Shown here one piece after another: positions 12,379 through 18,810 of a stretch of DNA of 18,810 nt (position 1 is its first letter; every line of letters starts with the position of its first letter). The notes below the pieces were generated by a model. It was not told the DNA's origin and did not search any database. It saw only the letters and a program-made list of their open reading frames with translations. The position numbers were made by a program, and so were the translations under genes. This stretch comes from Bacteroidota bacterium (lineage in GTDB: Bacteria; Bacteroidota; Bacteroidia; Chitinophagales; Chitinophagaceae), in the NCBI GenBank assembly GCA_026391115.1, contig JAPLER010000149.1, positions 1 through 18,810 on the forward strand, in the 5' to 3' direction.

Positions 12379-14748
12379 TTGACAGATGGAGGAAATCAAA
12401 ATGTTTCTTCTATTTTAACTGCTGGTAGAGACCCATTTAATAGTGCAGCAGCTTATAATTTTGGTGTACTTCGTTTTAGAATTCGTGGGTATGAGTCTGA
12501 TTTATTTGGAACTTATATCAACGGCATTTCAATGGATAATTTAGATAATGGTTTCACCCCTTTTGCTTTATGGGGCGGATTGAATGACGTTACTCGTAAC
12601 AAAGATTTATCTATTGGATTAAAGCCAAACACATTTGCATATGGCGATATTGGTAATACTACTAATATGGATGTAAGAGCCATTAAACAACGTAAGCAAA
12701 CAGAAATTGGCTATGCATTTAGTAATAGGAATTATACACATAAATTCGATATTACTCATAGCACAGGCATCAATAAAAATGGTTGGGCTTTTAGTTTTAG
12801 TGCTTCTCGTAGATATGCTGATGAAGCATATTTTCCTGGCACATCTTATGATGGATGGAGTTATTTTGCAGCAGTTGATAAAAGAATTAATCAAAATCAT
12901 TTGTTGTCATTAGTAGTTTTTGGTGCTCCTACAAAAGTGGGACGTCAAGGTACAGCAACCAAAGAGGCTTATGATTTAGTTGGCACAGATTACAACCCAA
13001 ACTGGGGTTGGCAAAATGGGAAAAAGCGTAATGCAGCAATGACTAGAACTAACCAGCCTGTAGCTATTTTAACACACGATTGGAGAATTAATAATAACAC
13101 AAATGTACTTTCAGCTGTTAGTTTTTCAAAAGGCGATAGAGGATCTAGTGCTTTAGATTGGTACAAAGGCGATAATCCTAGTCCTTTATACTATAGATAT
13201 TTACCAAGTTATTGGGGAGATCCAATTATTAAAGATCAAATTACTAAGGGTTGGCAAACAGATGATAACGTACGTCAAATTAATTGGTCAAAATTATACG
13301 ATGCTAATATGTCTCACATTGATACATTCAATGGCGTTATTGGTCGTAGAGCTACTTATTTGCAAGGGGAATACGTAACGAACTCTACAAGATTTAATAT
13401 TAACTCTGTATTGAATACTAGAATTGGTGACCATACAGAATTTACAATGGGTGCATCTTTTCAATATCAAAAAAATAATAACTATAAAAAAATTATAGAT
13501 TTATTGGGTGCAGATTATTTTGTAGATTTAAATCAGTTTGCAGAAAGATTTAATCCAACAAGTTCTACTGTTGGTCAAGCTAATTTAAATAATCCAAATA
13601 GAATAGCAAAAGTAGGAGATGATTATAGTTATAATTATGATATTGTGATTGGTAGAGGTGCAGCTTGGTTACAAGCACTTATGAAATATGATAGAGTAGA
13701 TTACTATGTTGCTCTTGAACTTTCTGGTACTTCTTTTTATAGAAATGGTAAGTTTAAAAATGGATTATTTCCATTTAGTTCTTTAGGAAAATCAGTTAAA
13801 CAAGAATTTTTAAATTATGCATTTAAAACTGGTTTTACTTTTAAATTAGATGGTAGAAACTACTTCTTTGGTAATATGAGTGTTTTAACTAAAGCTCCAT
13901 TTTTTGATAATGTTTATTTATCTCCACGTGTTCGTAGCACTACACAAGCAACAGTTAAAAGCGAAGGTGTAAACACAATAGAAGCTGGCTACACTTTAAA
14001 TGCCCCTAAATTAAAAGTAAGATTAACTGGTTATTATACTGAATTTAAAAATCAAATGAATGTATTAACTTTTTTTCACGACACTTATTTGAATTTAGTT
14101 AACTATGGTATTACTGGTATTAATAAAACTCATAGTGGTGGAGAGTTAGGTATTGAAGCTAAAGTGATGCCTAATGTAACTGTAAATGCTGCTGCTGCCG
14201 TAGGAAGATATTATTATACTTCTAACCAAAATTCTGTTACAACAATTGATAATGATGCTAGCATTGTAAGCGAAGATTTAGTATATGCAAAAGGATATTA
14301 TGTTGGAGGAACACCACAACAAGCTTACAGTTTTGGTGCAACTTATCGTTCACCTAAATTTTGGAGTGTAAGTTTAACTTATAACTATTTTGATGAAATT
14401 TATGCAGAAGTTAACCCACTTCGTAGAACAGAAAAAGCTGTACAAGGATATGCTTTGGATGATCCAATGAGAAAAACAATACTAGATCAAACAAGATTGC
14501 AATCTCAATCTACATTAGATTTGTATGCGAGTTATTCTTTAAAATTACCTAAAAGTTTGAACATTAACAATAAGAATACTTTCTTAGCTTTTAGTCTTGG
14601 TGCAAGCAATATTTTAAATAATAAATCTATCATTCCTTTCTTGTTTGAGCAATTAAGGTTTGATCCAACAGAATTAGATAAATTTCCAAGCAGATTTAAT
14701 TATAACTATGGGGCAAACTATTCTGCAAGCATAGCTTTAAGATTCTAA
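12379..14748 (+). CDS. TonB-dependent outer-membrane receptor, 5' end damaged
   Basis: An outer-membrane beta-barrel receptor driven by TonB. The open frame has TTG 12379 as its first usable start and gives 789 residues. The plug is recognisable: NVSSILTAGRDPFNSAAAYNFG, RFRIRGYESDLFGTYINGISMDNLDNG, WGGLNDVTRN and NTTNMDVRA. The barrel follows with many aromatic-ended strands and ends in ANYSASIALRF, a C-terminal aromatic residue typical of outer-membrane insertion. Starting at TTG would leave no signal peptide, so the protein as written could not reach the outer membrane; the intended start is the ATG at 12258 (separate entry). No carboxypeptidase-like domain precedes the plug, as in some relatives. 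The lipoprotein gene begins 49 bases downstream and is probably its partner. The substrate is unknown. Confidence 0.88.
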   Translation: MTDGGNQNVSSILTAGRDPFNSAAAYNFGVLRFRIRGYESDLFGTYINGISMDNLDNGFTPFALWGGLNDVTRNKDLSIGLKPNTFAYGDIGNTTNMDVRAIKQRKQTEIGYAFSNRNYTHKFDITHSTGINKNGWAFSFSASRRYADEAYFPGTSYDGWSYFAAVDKRINQNHLLSLVVFGAPTKVGRQGTATKEAYDLVGTDYNPNWGWQNGKKRNAAMTRTNQPVAILTHDWRINNNTNVLSAVSFSKGDRGSSALDWYKGDNPSPLYYRYLPSYWGDPIIKDQITKGWQTDDNVRQINWSKLYDANMSHIDTFNGVIGRRATYLQGEYVTNSTRFNINSVLNTRIGDHTEFTMGASFQYQKNNNYKKIIDLLGADYFVDLNQFAERFNPTSSTVGQANLNNPNRIAKVGDDYSYNYDIVIGRGAAWLQALMKYDRVDYYVALELSGTSFYRNGKFKNGLFPFSSLGKSVKQEFLNYAFKTGFTFKLDGRNYFFGNMSVLTKAPFFDNVYLSPRVRSTTQATVKSEGVNTIEAGYTLNAPKLKVRLTGYYTEFKNQMNVLTFFHDTYLNLVNYGITGINKTHSGGELGIEAKVMPNVTVNAAAAVGRYYYTSNQNSVTTIDNDASIVSEDLVYAKGYYVGGTPQQAYSFGATYRSPKFWSVSLTYNYFDEIYAEVNPLRRTEKAVQGYALDDPMRKTILDQTRLQSQSTLDLYASYSLKLPKSLNINNKNTFLAFSLGASNILNNKSIIPFLFEQLRFDPTELDKFPSRFNYNYGANYSASIALRF

Positions 14749-14797
14749 TTTTAATCAATATAAAAAACAATAACATTACAAATACAAAAATAAATTT

Positions 14798-16159
14798 ATG
14801 AATACTAAAAACTTCTTACGCTTAACAACACTTGCAATATTCTTTGTAAGTATTTTCAGTTCTTGTAAAAAAGAATATGAAGCACCACCAGTTTCTGGAG
14901 ATCCTAATATGGCAGTAACTACAACTATTGCACAATTAAAAGCAATGCATACAGTTGCAGGTGCTTTCGATAATATTACTACAGATATTGTAATTGCAGG
15001 TACTGTAATTGCAAATGACAAAAGCGGTAACTTTTATAAGGAATTGTATATAAGAGATAATACTGGAGCAATAGCTCTAGAGTTAGCTAGCAATAGTTTA
15101 TATTCTAACTATCCAGTAGGAAGAAAATTATTTGTTAAATGCAAAGGCCTTTGCTTAAGTGACTATAAAAATATGATTCAATTAGGCATAAAATCTATTT
15201 CTAATGGTTTAGTAAGTTTAGAAGGTATTCCTGCTCCAATTATCACAAGTTATGTAACTGGTGGTTCATTGGGAAATGATGCCTCTCCAAAAGTTGTTAC
15301 GGCTACTGATTTGGCTTTATCTACACCAGTAATGCAAAGTCCATTGCTTGGAGATTTAATTAAATTAAATGATTATGAATTTATGCTTGGTGATACAAAA
15401 AGAAGTTATGGTGATACTTCATATTATCATAGCACTTTAGGCGGCATGGTTAATATTAAAAGCTGTAGTGGAGATGGTCCATTTATTGTTTTAACAAGCG
15501 GCTATGCTGATTTTGCTACAAAAGCTCCACAAGCAGGTAATGGTAGCTTTACTGGTATTTACACTGTTTATGGTACAACAAAACAGTTTATGATTAGAGA
15601 TACAACTGATGTTAAATTTACTGGACCAAGATGTTTCTTATTTGAAGAAGATTATCAAGCTTATACTACTTCTGGTTCAAGTTGTTGGGCTCAAGCTGGT
15701 TGGCAAAACATTAAAGATAGTGGAGATGTGTGTTATACGCTTTCTTCTTTCAGTGGTAACTTCTTCCCAAAAATATCTGCATTCACCTCTGCTGATTTAC
15801 CAACTAAAAATATAAAAAGTTGGTTAATCTCTCCAGCAGTTACAATACCAAGCGGCATTAATCCAAAATACTCTTATACTTGTGCTCACAGATACACAGT
15901 TGGTACTCTTACTGCCTTAGTATCTACAGATTATGATGGAGTAAGTCAAAAACCTCAATCTGCAACTTGGACACAACTAAACCAAATTCAAGCTAATTCA
16001 GCCTCTTTTACACCCTTTATTCCTTATGGGCCATTTGATTTAAGTGCTTATGCTGGCAAAAAAGTTTATTTGGCATTTAGATATGATGCTCCTGCTGGAA
16101 CTAGCAAAAACGCTGTTGCAACTTTTGAACCAGATGATATGAAAATTTCAAGTAAATAA
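14798..16159 (+). CDS. DUF5689 lipoprotein with C-terminal jelly-roll-like domain
   Basis: A 453-residue lipoprotein. The signal sequence ends with FSSC at 20-23, a lipobox, followed by KKEYE, whose charged residues would suit surface export in Bacteroidetes (inference). Residues about 35-265 match DUF5689: AVTTTIAQLKAMH, DIVIAGTVIANDKSGNFYKELYIRDNTGAIALEL, an OB-like layout. Residues about 280-453 resemble the choice-of-anchor or cleaved-adhesin jelly-roll type: FEEDYQAY, WQNIKDSGD, KSWLISPAVTIP, KVYLAFRYDA. It lies 49 bases after the TonB-dependent receptor and probably forms its surface partner, in the manner of a SusD-like lid though unrelated in sequence. The substrate is unknown. Two terminators follow. 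Confidence 0.85.
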   Translation: MNTKNFLRLTTLAIFFVSIFSSCKKEYEAPPVSGDPNMAVTTTIAQLKAMHTVAGAFDNITTDIVIAGTVIANDKSGNFYKELYIRDNTGAIALELASNSLYSNYPVGRKLFVKCKGLCLSDYKNMIQLGIKSISNGLVSLEGIPAPIITSYVTGGSLGNDASPKVVTATDLALSTPVMQSPLLGDLIKLNDYEFMLGDTKRSYGDTSYYHSTLGGMVNIKSCSGDGPFIVLTSGYADFATKAPQAGNGSFTGIYTVYGTTKQFMIRDTTDVKFTGPRCFLFEEDYQAYTTSGSSCWAQAGWQNIKDSGDVCYTLSSFSGNFFPKISAFTSADLPTKNIKSWLISPAVTIPSGINPKYSYTCAHRYTVGTLTALVSTDYDGVSQKPQSATWTQLNQIQANSASFTPFIPYGPFDLSAYAGKKVYLAFRYDAPAGTSKNAVATFEPDDMKISSK

Positions 16160-16177
16160 TTTATAATAGTTTATCAT

Positions 16178-16211
16178 AAAAAAAGCCTTTGCAAATAGCA
16201 AAGGCTTTTTT
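16178..16211. terminator. Terminator after the DUF5689 lipoprotein gene
   Basis: AAAAAAGCCTTTGC (16179-16192) pairs with GCAAAGGCTTTTTT (16198-16211) around the loop AAATA. The A run before and the T run after make it usable from both sides. It lies 18 bases after the lipoprotein stop. Confidence 0.92.
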
Positions 16212-16241
16212 ATTGTGGGTAATATTTTCGAACGAATAATG

Positions 16242-16290
16242 ATGAATAAAAAAAGGACAAACTAATTTAGTTTGTCCTTTTTTTATTCAT
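16242..16290. terminator. Bidirectional terminator, perfect 23-bp inverted repeat
   Basis: Positions 16242-16264 and 16268-16290 are exact reverse complements with a 3-base loop. Each arm contains the core GGACAAACTA, then seven A (left) or seven T (right), then ATGAAT/ATTCAT. It lies between the convergent lipoprotein and rpoD genes and ends 16 bases from the rpoD stop, so it is the likely rpoD terminator and a backup for the other strand. Confidence 0.92.
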
Positions 16291-16306
16291 TTTAAATATG
16301 GTAAAC

Positions 16307-17161
16307 TTATCCTAAATACGCTTTTAATGCATTGCTATATCTAGCTTTTTGTAAACGTTTTATTGCACGTTCTTTAATTTGACGAATACGTTCTTTAGTT
16401 AAGTCGTACTTCATTCCAATTTGCTCTATTGTTGTTCCATCGTTATTTAAACCAAAGTAAGCATTCACAATTTCAGCTTCTCTAGGACTTAAACTTTTTA
16501 GTACACGTTTAATTTCTTCACGTAAGCTATCTTTCATTACATCTTCGTCAGTGTCATCGCTACCTTCAAGTAAATCTCCCATTGCCACATCTTCAGCTTC
16601 ATGCACAGGGGCATCTAAACTACTGTGTCTTGTATTGCTTTGGAAAATGTTATTGATTTCTGTTTCACTCATTTCCAAGATATCGCTTAATTCTTCAGTA
16701 CTTGGCTCACGCTCGTGTTCTTGCTCAAAAGCCATAAAAGCCTTATTTGCTCTATTGTAAGTACCAATTTTATTTTGTGGTAAACGAACCAATCTTCCTT
16801 GTTCAGCCAATGCTTGTAAAATCGATTGACGAATCCACCAAACTGCATAAGAAATAAATTTAAAACCTTTTGTTTCATCAAAACGTTGAGCTGCTTTAAT
16901 TAAGCCAAGATTTCCTTCATTAATTAAATCACTTAAGCTTAAACCTTGATGTTGATATTGTTTTGCAACAGAAACCACAAAACGTAAATTAGCTTGTACT
17001 AATTTATCTAAGGCACGTTGATTACCCATTTTTATTTTTTGGGCAAGTGTTGTTTCTTCTTCAGGCGTAATCATAGAAATTTTAGAAATTTCCTGTAAAT
17101 ATTTCTCTACTGCCTGCGAATCTCTGTTGGTAATCTGGGTTGCAATTTTAAGCTGCCTCAT
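16307..17161 (-). CDS. rpoD: Primary sigma factor RpoD (Bacteroidetes type)
   Basis: The housekeeping sigma subunit of RNA polymerase, 284 residues. Region 1.1 is absent, as is normal in this phylum. Region 1.2 is about 12-45. Region 2 is about 57-125, with NLRFVVSVAKQYQHQGLSLSDLINEGNLG and the -10-recognition helix YAVWWIRQSILQAL at 105-118. Region 3 contains EREPSTEELSDIL. An acidic stretch (AEDVAMGDLLEGSDDTDED) lies before region 4. Region 4 has LSPREAEIVNAYFGL and the helix-turn-helix TIEQIGMKYDLTKERIRQIKERAIKRL. This type recognises TTTG and TAnnTTTG promoters, which is what several genes here show. The gene is monocistronic, with its own promoter and a strong terminator. Confidence 0.97.
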   Translation of the reverse strand: MRQLKIATQITNRDSQAVEKYLQEISKISMITPEEETTLAQKIKMGNQRALDKLVQANLRFVVSVAKQYQHQGLSLSDLINEGNLGLIKAAQRFDETKGFKFISYAVWWIRQSILQALAEQGRLVRLPQNKIGTYNRANKAFMAFEQEHEREPSTEELSDILEMSETEINNIFQSNTRHSSLDAPVHEAEDVAMGDLLEGSDDTDEDVMKDSLREEIKRVLKSLSPREAEIVNAYFGLNNDGTTIEQIGMKYDLTKERIRQIKERAIKRLQKARYSNALKAYLG

Positions 17162-17229
17162 TGTATGTATTAATCTTTGTAATTGTACAAATATGAATGT
17201 AATATACCCAAAGTAAAATTGGGCGGCTG

Positions 17230-17262
17230 CAAATGTACAGTTGTATAAGTATTAATTAGAAA
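17230..17262 (-). promoter_or_regulatory. Promoter of rpoD
   Basis: On the minus strand TTTC (17262-17259), a spacer of 21 and TACATTTG (17237-17230) give an exact -7 element and a near-match -33 element. The predicted leader is about 60 bases, longer than for the other genes here. Weaker -7-like sites lie closer to the ATG (for example 17188-17195), so a second start is possible. Confidence 0.45.
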
Positions 17263-17283
17263 AAAACTTTAAATGGAAATCAA

Positions 17284-17291
17284 TACATTCG
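17284..17291 (+). promoter_or_regulatory. Weak -7 promoter candidate of the RlpA-like gene
   Basis: TACATTCG matches seven of eight positions of TAnnTTTG and lies 23 bases before the ATG, a leader length similar to other genes here. No matching -33 element is apparent. Confidence 0.3.
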
Positions 17292-17314
17292 TAATCTAAC
17301 AATTTAACTGTTGT

Positions 17315-17803
17315 ATGAAACCTTGCTTTGTGTTTGTAGTTTGTTTACTTTTATTTGAACCTTTATCTTCTATTGCAACTAATGCTCAACTCAATTTTAT
17401 TTGTCAAGATACTGCACTAAAAGTAAAGCCTGATACAATAGATAGTATGAGTGTTAATGTTGTTACTATTGATTCTACAATTAAGACAAAATTCTACTAT
17501 GGCAATGCAAGTTTTTATAGTAAAAGCTTAGAAGGAACAAAAACATCTAACGACGAAATATTTAGTCATAAAAAACTAACTTGTGCAAGTAATAGATTCA
17601 AACTTGGAACTTGGTTACGAGTCACTAACTTGTCTAACAATAAGTCAATAATAGTGAGAGTGAATGATAGAATGCATCCACGAATGGACAAAAAAGGAAG
17701 GATTGTTGATTTATCTTATGTAGGTGCAAAAAAATTAAATTTTATTGAGAAAGGAGTAACAAAAGTTAAGGTAGAAATAGTACCTAAGGGTACTAAAGAA
17801 TAA
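17315..17803 (+). CDS. RlpA-like double-psi beta-barrel protein
   Basis: An exported protein of 162 residues with an N-terminal signal peptide of about 25 residues ending NAQ. After a Thr/Ser/Asp-rich stretch, the RlpA-type double-psi beta-barrel covers about 60-158: YYGNASFYSKSLEGTKTSNDEIFSHKKLTCASNRFKLGTWLRVTNL, then IIVRVNDRMHP and GRIVDLSYVGAKKLNFIEKGVTKVKVEIV. The Asp of NDR and of VDLS are the conserved acidic positions. Members of the family bind or cleave glycan strands of peptidoglycan denuded of peptides. There is no SPOR domain here, which is usual for short Bacteroidetes members, so enzyme activity is not assured. The gene is divergent from rpoD. A weak -7 element TACATTCG (17284-17291) precedes it. 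Confidence 0.85.
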   Translation: MKPCFVFVVCLLLFEPLSSIATNAQLNFICQDTALKVKPDTIDSMSVNVVTIDSTIKTKFYYGNASFYSKSLEGTKTSNDEIFSHKKLTCASNRFKLGTWLRVTNLSNNKSIIVRVNDRMHPRMDKKGRIVDLSYVGAKKLNFIEKGVTKVKVEIVPKGTKE

Positions 17804-17831
17804 AATCTGTTTAAAACTTTTTTTAGTTTTT

Positions 17832-17862
17832 TTTCACAATTCAAATTCACCCACTACATTTG
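17832..17862 (+). promoter_or_regulatory. Promoter of the OmpA-family gene
   Basis: TTTC (17832-17835), a spacer of 19 and TACATTTG (17855-17862) form a good Bacteroidetes promoter with an exact -7 element, 19 bases before the ATG at 17882. The -7 element and its flank (CTACATTTGCCA) are nearly the same as at the TonB receptor promoter. Confidence 0.55.
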
Positions 17863-17881
17863 CCACACCAAAAAAAATAAT

Positions 17882-18810
17882 ATGAAGAAAATTAAATTAG
17901 TATTATTGGCTACATTAGCTACAACAATAGCTTTTAGCCAAACTGCTAACAATAAAAAGAGACCTTCTCTTGGTGTTAGCTTTGCAATGAAAGATTTTAC
18001 AACACCTGCCTTAATTAGATCTACTTCTTTTTCAGATGTGTTGAAAGATAATAAGTGGACTAAATTAAGCAAGATGACTCCTAGTTTAAGTGTTCAATAT
18101 TTTGAAGGCTTAACTAATAATATTGATTTTATGGCTGGTATTCAAGGTTGCTTTGTAGATTATCCTTTCCAAGCAAATACGGGAACGATTCAAAATCAAG
18201 ATAAATTTTTACTTGAACTAGATGCAAATTTGAATTTTAAATTATTAACTGATAACTATTTTGTAGTTCCTTATATTTCTACAGGCTTAGGAGCTTCAAT
18301 GTTTACCGGTAAATATTTTGCTGCATATTTTCCAATTGGAGCTGGTCTACAATTAAATTTAGGTTCAGAAACTTTTTTAAACATTCAATACAATAATAAT
18401 GTTGCAATAACTGATAATGCAACTACTAATTTTAACTATCGCCTTGGTTTCTCTTCTCCGTTAAAAGAAAAAGATGAACCAGTAGTTATTGCTCCACTAC
18501 CACCACCTCCTCCTGTAGCAGTTGTTGAGGAAAAAGATACAGATGGTGATGGTGTTGTAGATAGCAAAGACAAATGCCCTACCGTTAAAGGTTTGGTTAA
18601 ATACAGCGGTTGCCCAATACCTGATACTGATAAAGATGGTATTAATGACGAAGAAGACAAATGTCCAACTGTTTCAGGAACAGCGAAATATAAAGGTTGC
18701 CCAATACCTGATGGCGACAATGATGGAGTTAATGATGAAGAGGATAAATGCCCTACAGTTGCAGGTGTTGCAAGATATAAAGGTTGCCCAATACCTGATA
18801 CAGACAAAGA
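17882..18810 (+). CDS. OmpA-family outer-membrane protein with TSP3-like repeats, 3' end outside window
   Basis: The gene runs off the right edge; 309 full codons are visible without a stop. A signal peptide ends AFSQ at residue 20. Residues about 25-200 form an outer-membrane beta-barrel-like domain (alternating strands such as SVQYFEGLTNNIDFMAGIQG, YFVVPYISTGLGASMF, NFNYRLGFSSP). A proline-rich linker (APLPPPPPVAVV) follows. From residue 219 there are calcium-binding thrombospondin type 3-like repeats of 29 residues (DTDGDGVVD...DKCPTV...GCPIP), three full and one started. In this architecture a C-terminal OmpA peptidoglycan-binding domain normally comes next, but it is outside the window. 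It would link the outer membrane to the cell wall. Confidence 0.85.
   Translation, partial: MKKIKLVLLATLATTIAFSQTANNKKRPSLGVSFAMKDFTTPALIRSTSFSDVLKDNKWTKLSKMTPSLSVQYFEGLTNNIDFMAGIQGCFVDYPFQANTGTIQNQDKFLLELDANLNFKLLTDNYFVVPYISTGLGASMFTGKYFAAYFPIGAGLQLNLGSETFLNIQYNNNVAITDNATTNFNYRLGFSSPLKEKDEPVVIAPLPPPPPVAVVEEKDTDGDGVVDSKDKCPTVKGLVKYSGCPIPDTDKDGINDEEDKCPTVSGTAKYKGCPIPDGDNDGVNDEEDKCPTVAGVARYKGCPIPDTDK
18536..18810 (+). repeat. 87-bp tandem repeat coding for calcium-binding repeats
   Basis: Units at 18536-18622, 18623-18709 and 18710-18796, with a fourth beginning at 18797 and cut by the window. Each encodes 29 residues with conserved D-x-D-x-D-G-x-x-D, D-K-C-P-T-V and G-C-P-I-P. The last is encoded by the nearly constant GGTTGCCCAATACCTGAT. 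The start position of each unit is exact and in frame, so copy number can change without a frameshift. Confidence 0.92.

Noticed and set aside
17813..17834. Terminator after the RlpA-like gene (AAAACT / AGTTTT with T run)
   Set aside because: The stem is six bases, nearly all A-T, and overlaps the -33 region of the OmpA promoter; too weak to call, though termination there is possible.
1..18810. A new defence, mobile or biosynthetic system
   Set aside because: No nuclease, methylase, reverse transcriptase, integrase, toxin or assembly-line gene is present, and the gene order consists of ordinary core and envelope genes.

Overview
The window is AT-rich (roughly two thirds A+T), densely coded, and reads as a member of the Bacteroidetes, most likely a Chitinophagaceae-like lineage. 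The evidence is a short primary sigma factor without region 1.1, repeated promoter -7 elements of the Bacteroidetes form TAnnTTTG, very short 5' leaders without Shine-Dalgarno signals, and families typical of that phylum (DUF4476, DUF4783, DUF5689, TonB-dependent receptor plus lipoprotein pair, OmpA protein with calcium-binding repeats).

Layout. (1) 51-2192, minus: a dipeptidyl-peptidase IV-type S9 peptidase. (2) 2408-3494, plus: a two-gene pterin operon, PTPS/QueD-family protein overlapping GTP cyclohydrolase I, ending at a hairpin shared with (3) the convergent MFS transporter gene at 3510-4616, minus. (4) 4741-9582, plus: an SGNH/GDSL hydrolase, a second secreted S9 peptidase and a GNAT acetyltransferase. 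(5) 9701-10571, plus: a DUF4476 protein split by a frameshift, closed by a strong terminator. (6) 10654-12151, plus: CYTH-domain protein, single-stranded DNA-binding protein and a DUF4783 protein, closed by a terminator. (7) 12258-16159, plus: a TonB-dependent receptor with a damaged 5' end and a DUF5689 lipoprotein, an outer-membrane uptake pair, followed by two strong terminators. (8) 16307-17161, minus: primary sigma factor RpoD. (9) 17315-17803, plus: RlpA-like protein. (10) 17882 to the right edge, plus: an OmpA-family protein cut off by the window. No intergenic stretch exceeds about 215 bases.

Functionally this is mostly core-genome territory: pterin synthesis, envelope proteins, peptide degradation, replication (SSB) and transcription (RpoD). 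I saw no CRISPR array, transposase, integrase, phage gene, toxin-antitoxin pair, RNA gene or defence cassette, and I do not claim a new system. The most distinctive feature is a concentration of apparent gene lesions: two exported proteins whose signal-peptide coding is broken just upstream of an otherwise intact gene (2192-2220 and 12258-12300), an MFS transporter that appears to have lost one transmembrane helix in frame, and a frameshifted DUF4476 gene. These may be real decay, reversible variation at simple sequences, or assembly error; read-level data would decide.

Other points worth a look: the promoter set, which includes near-leaderless starts; a terminator arm that doubles as the end of a coding sequence; an A14 tract inside a peptidase gene; and two kinds of simple-sequence intergenic element flanking that same gene.
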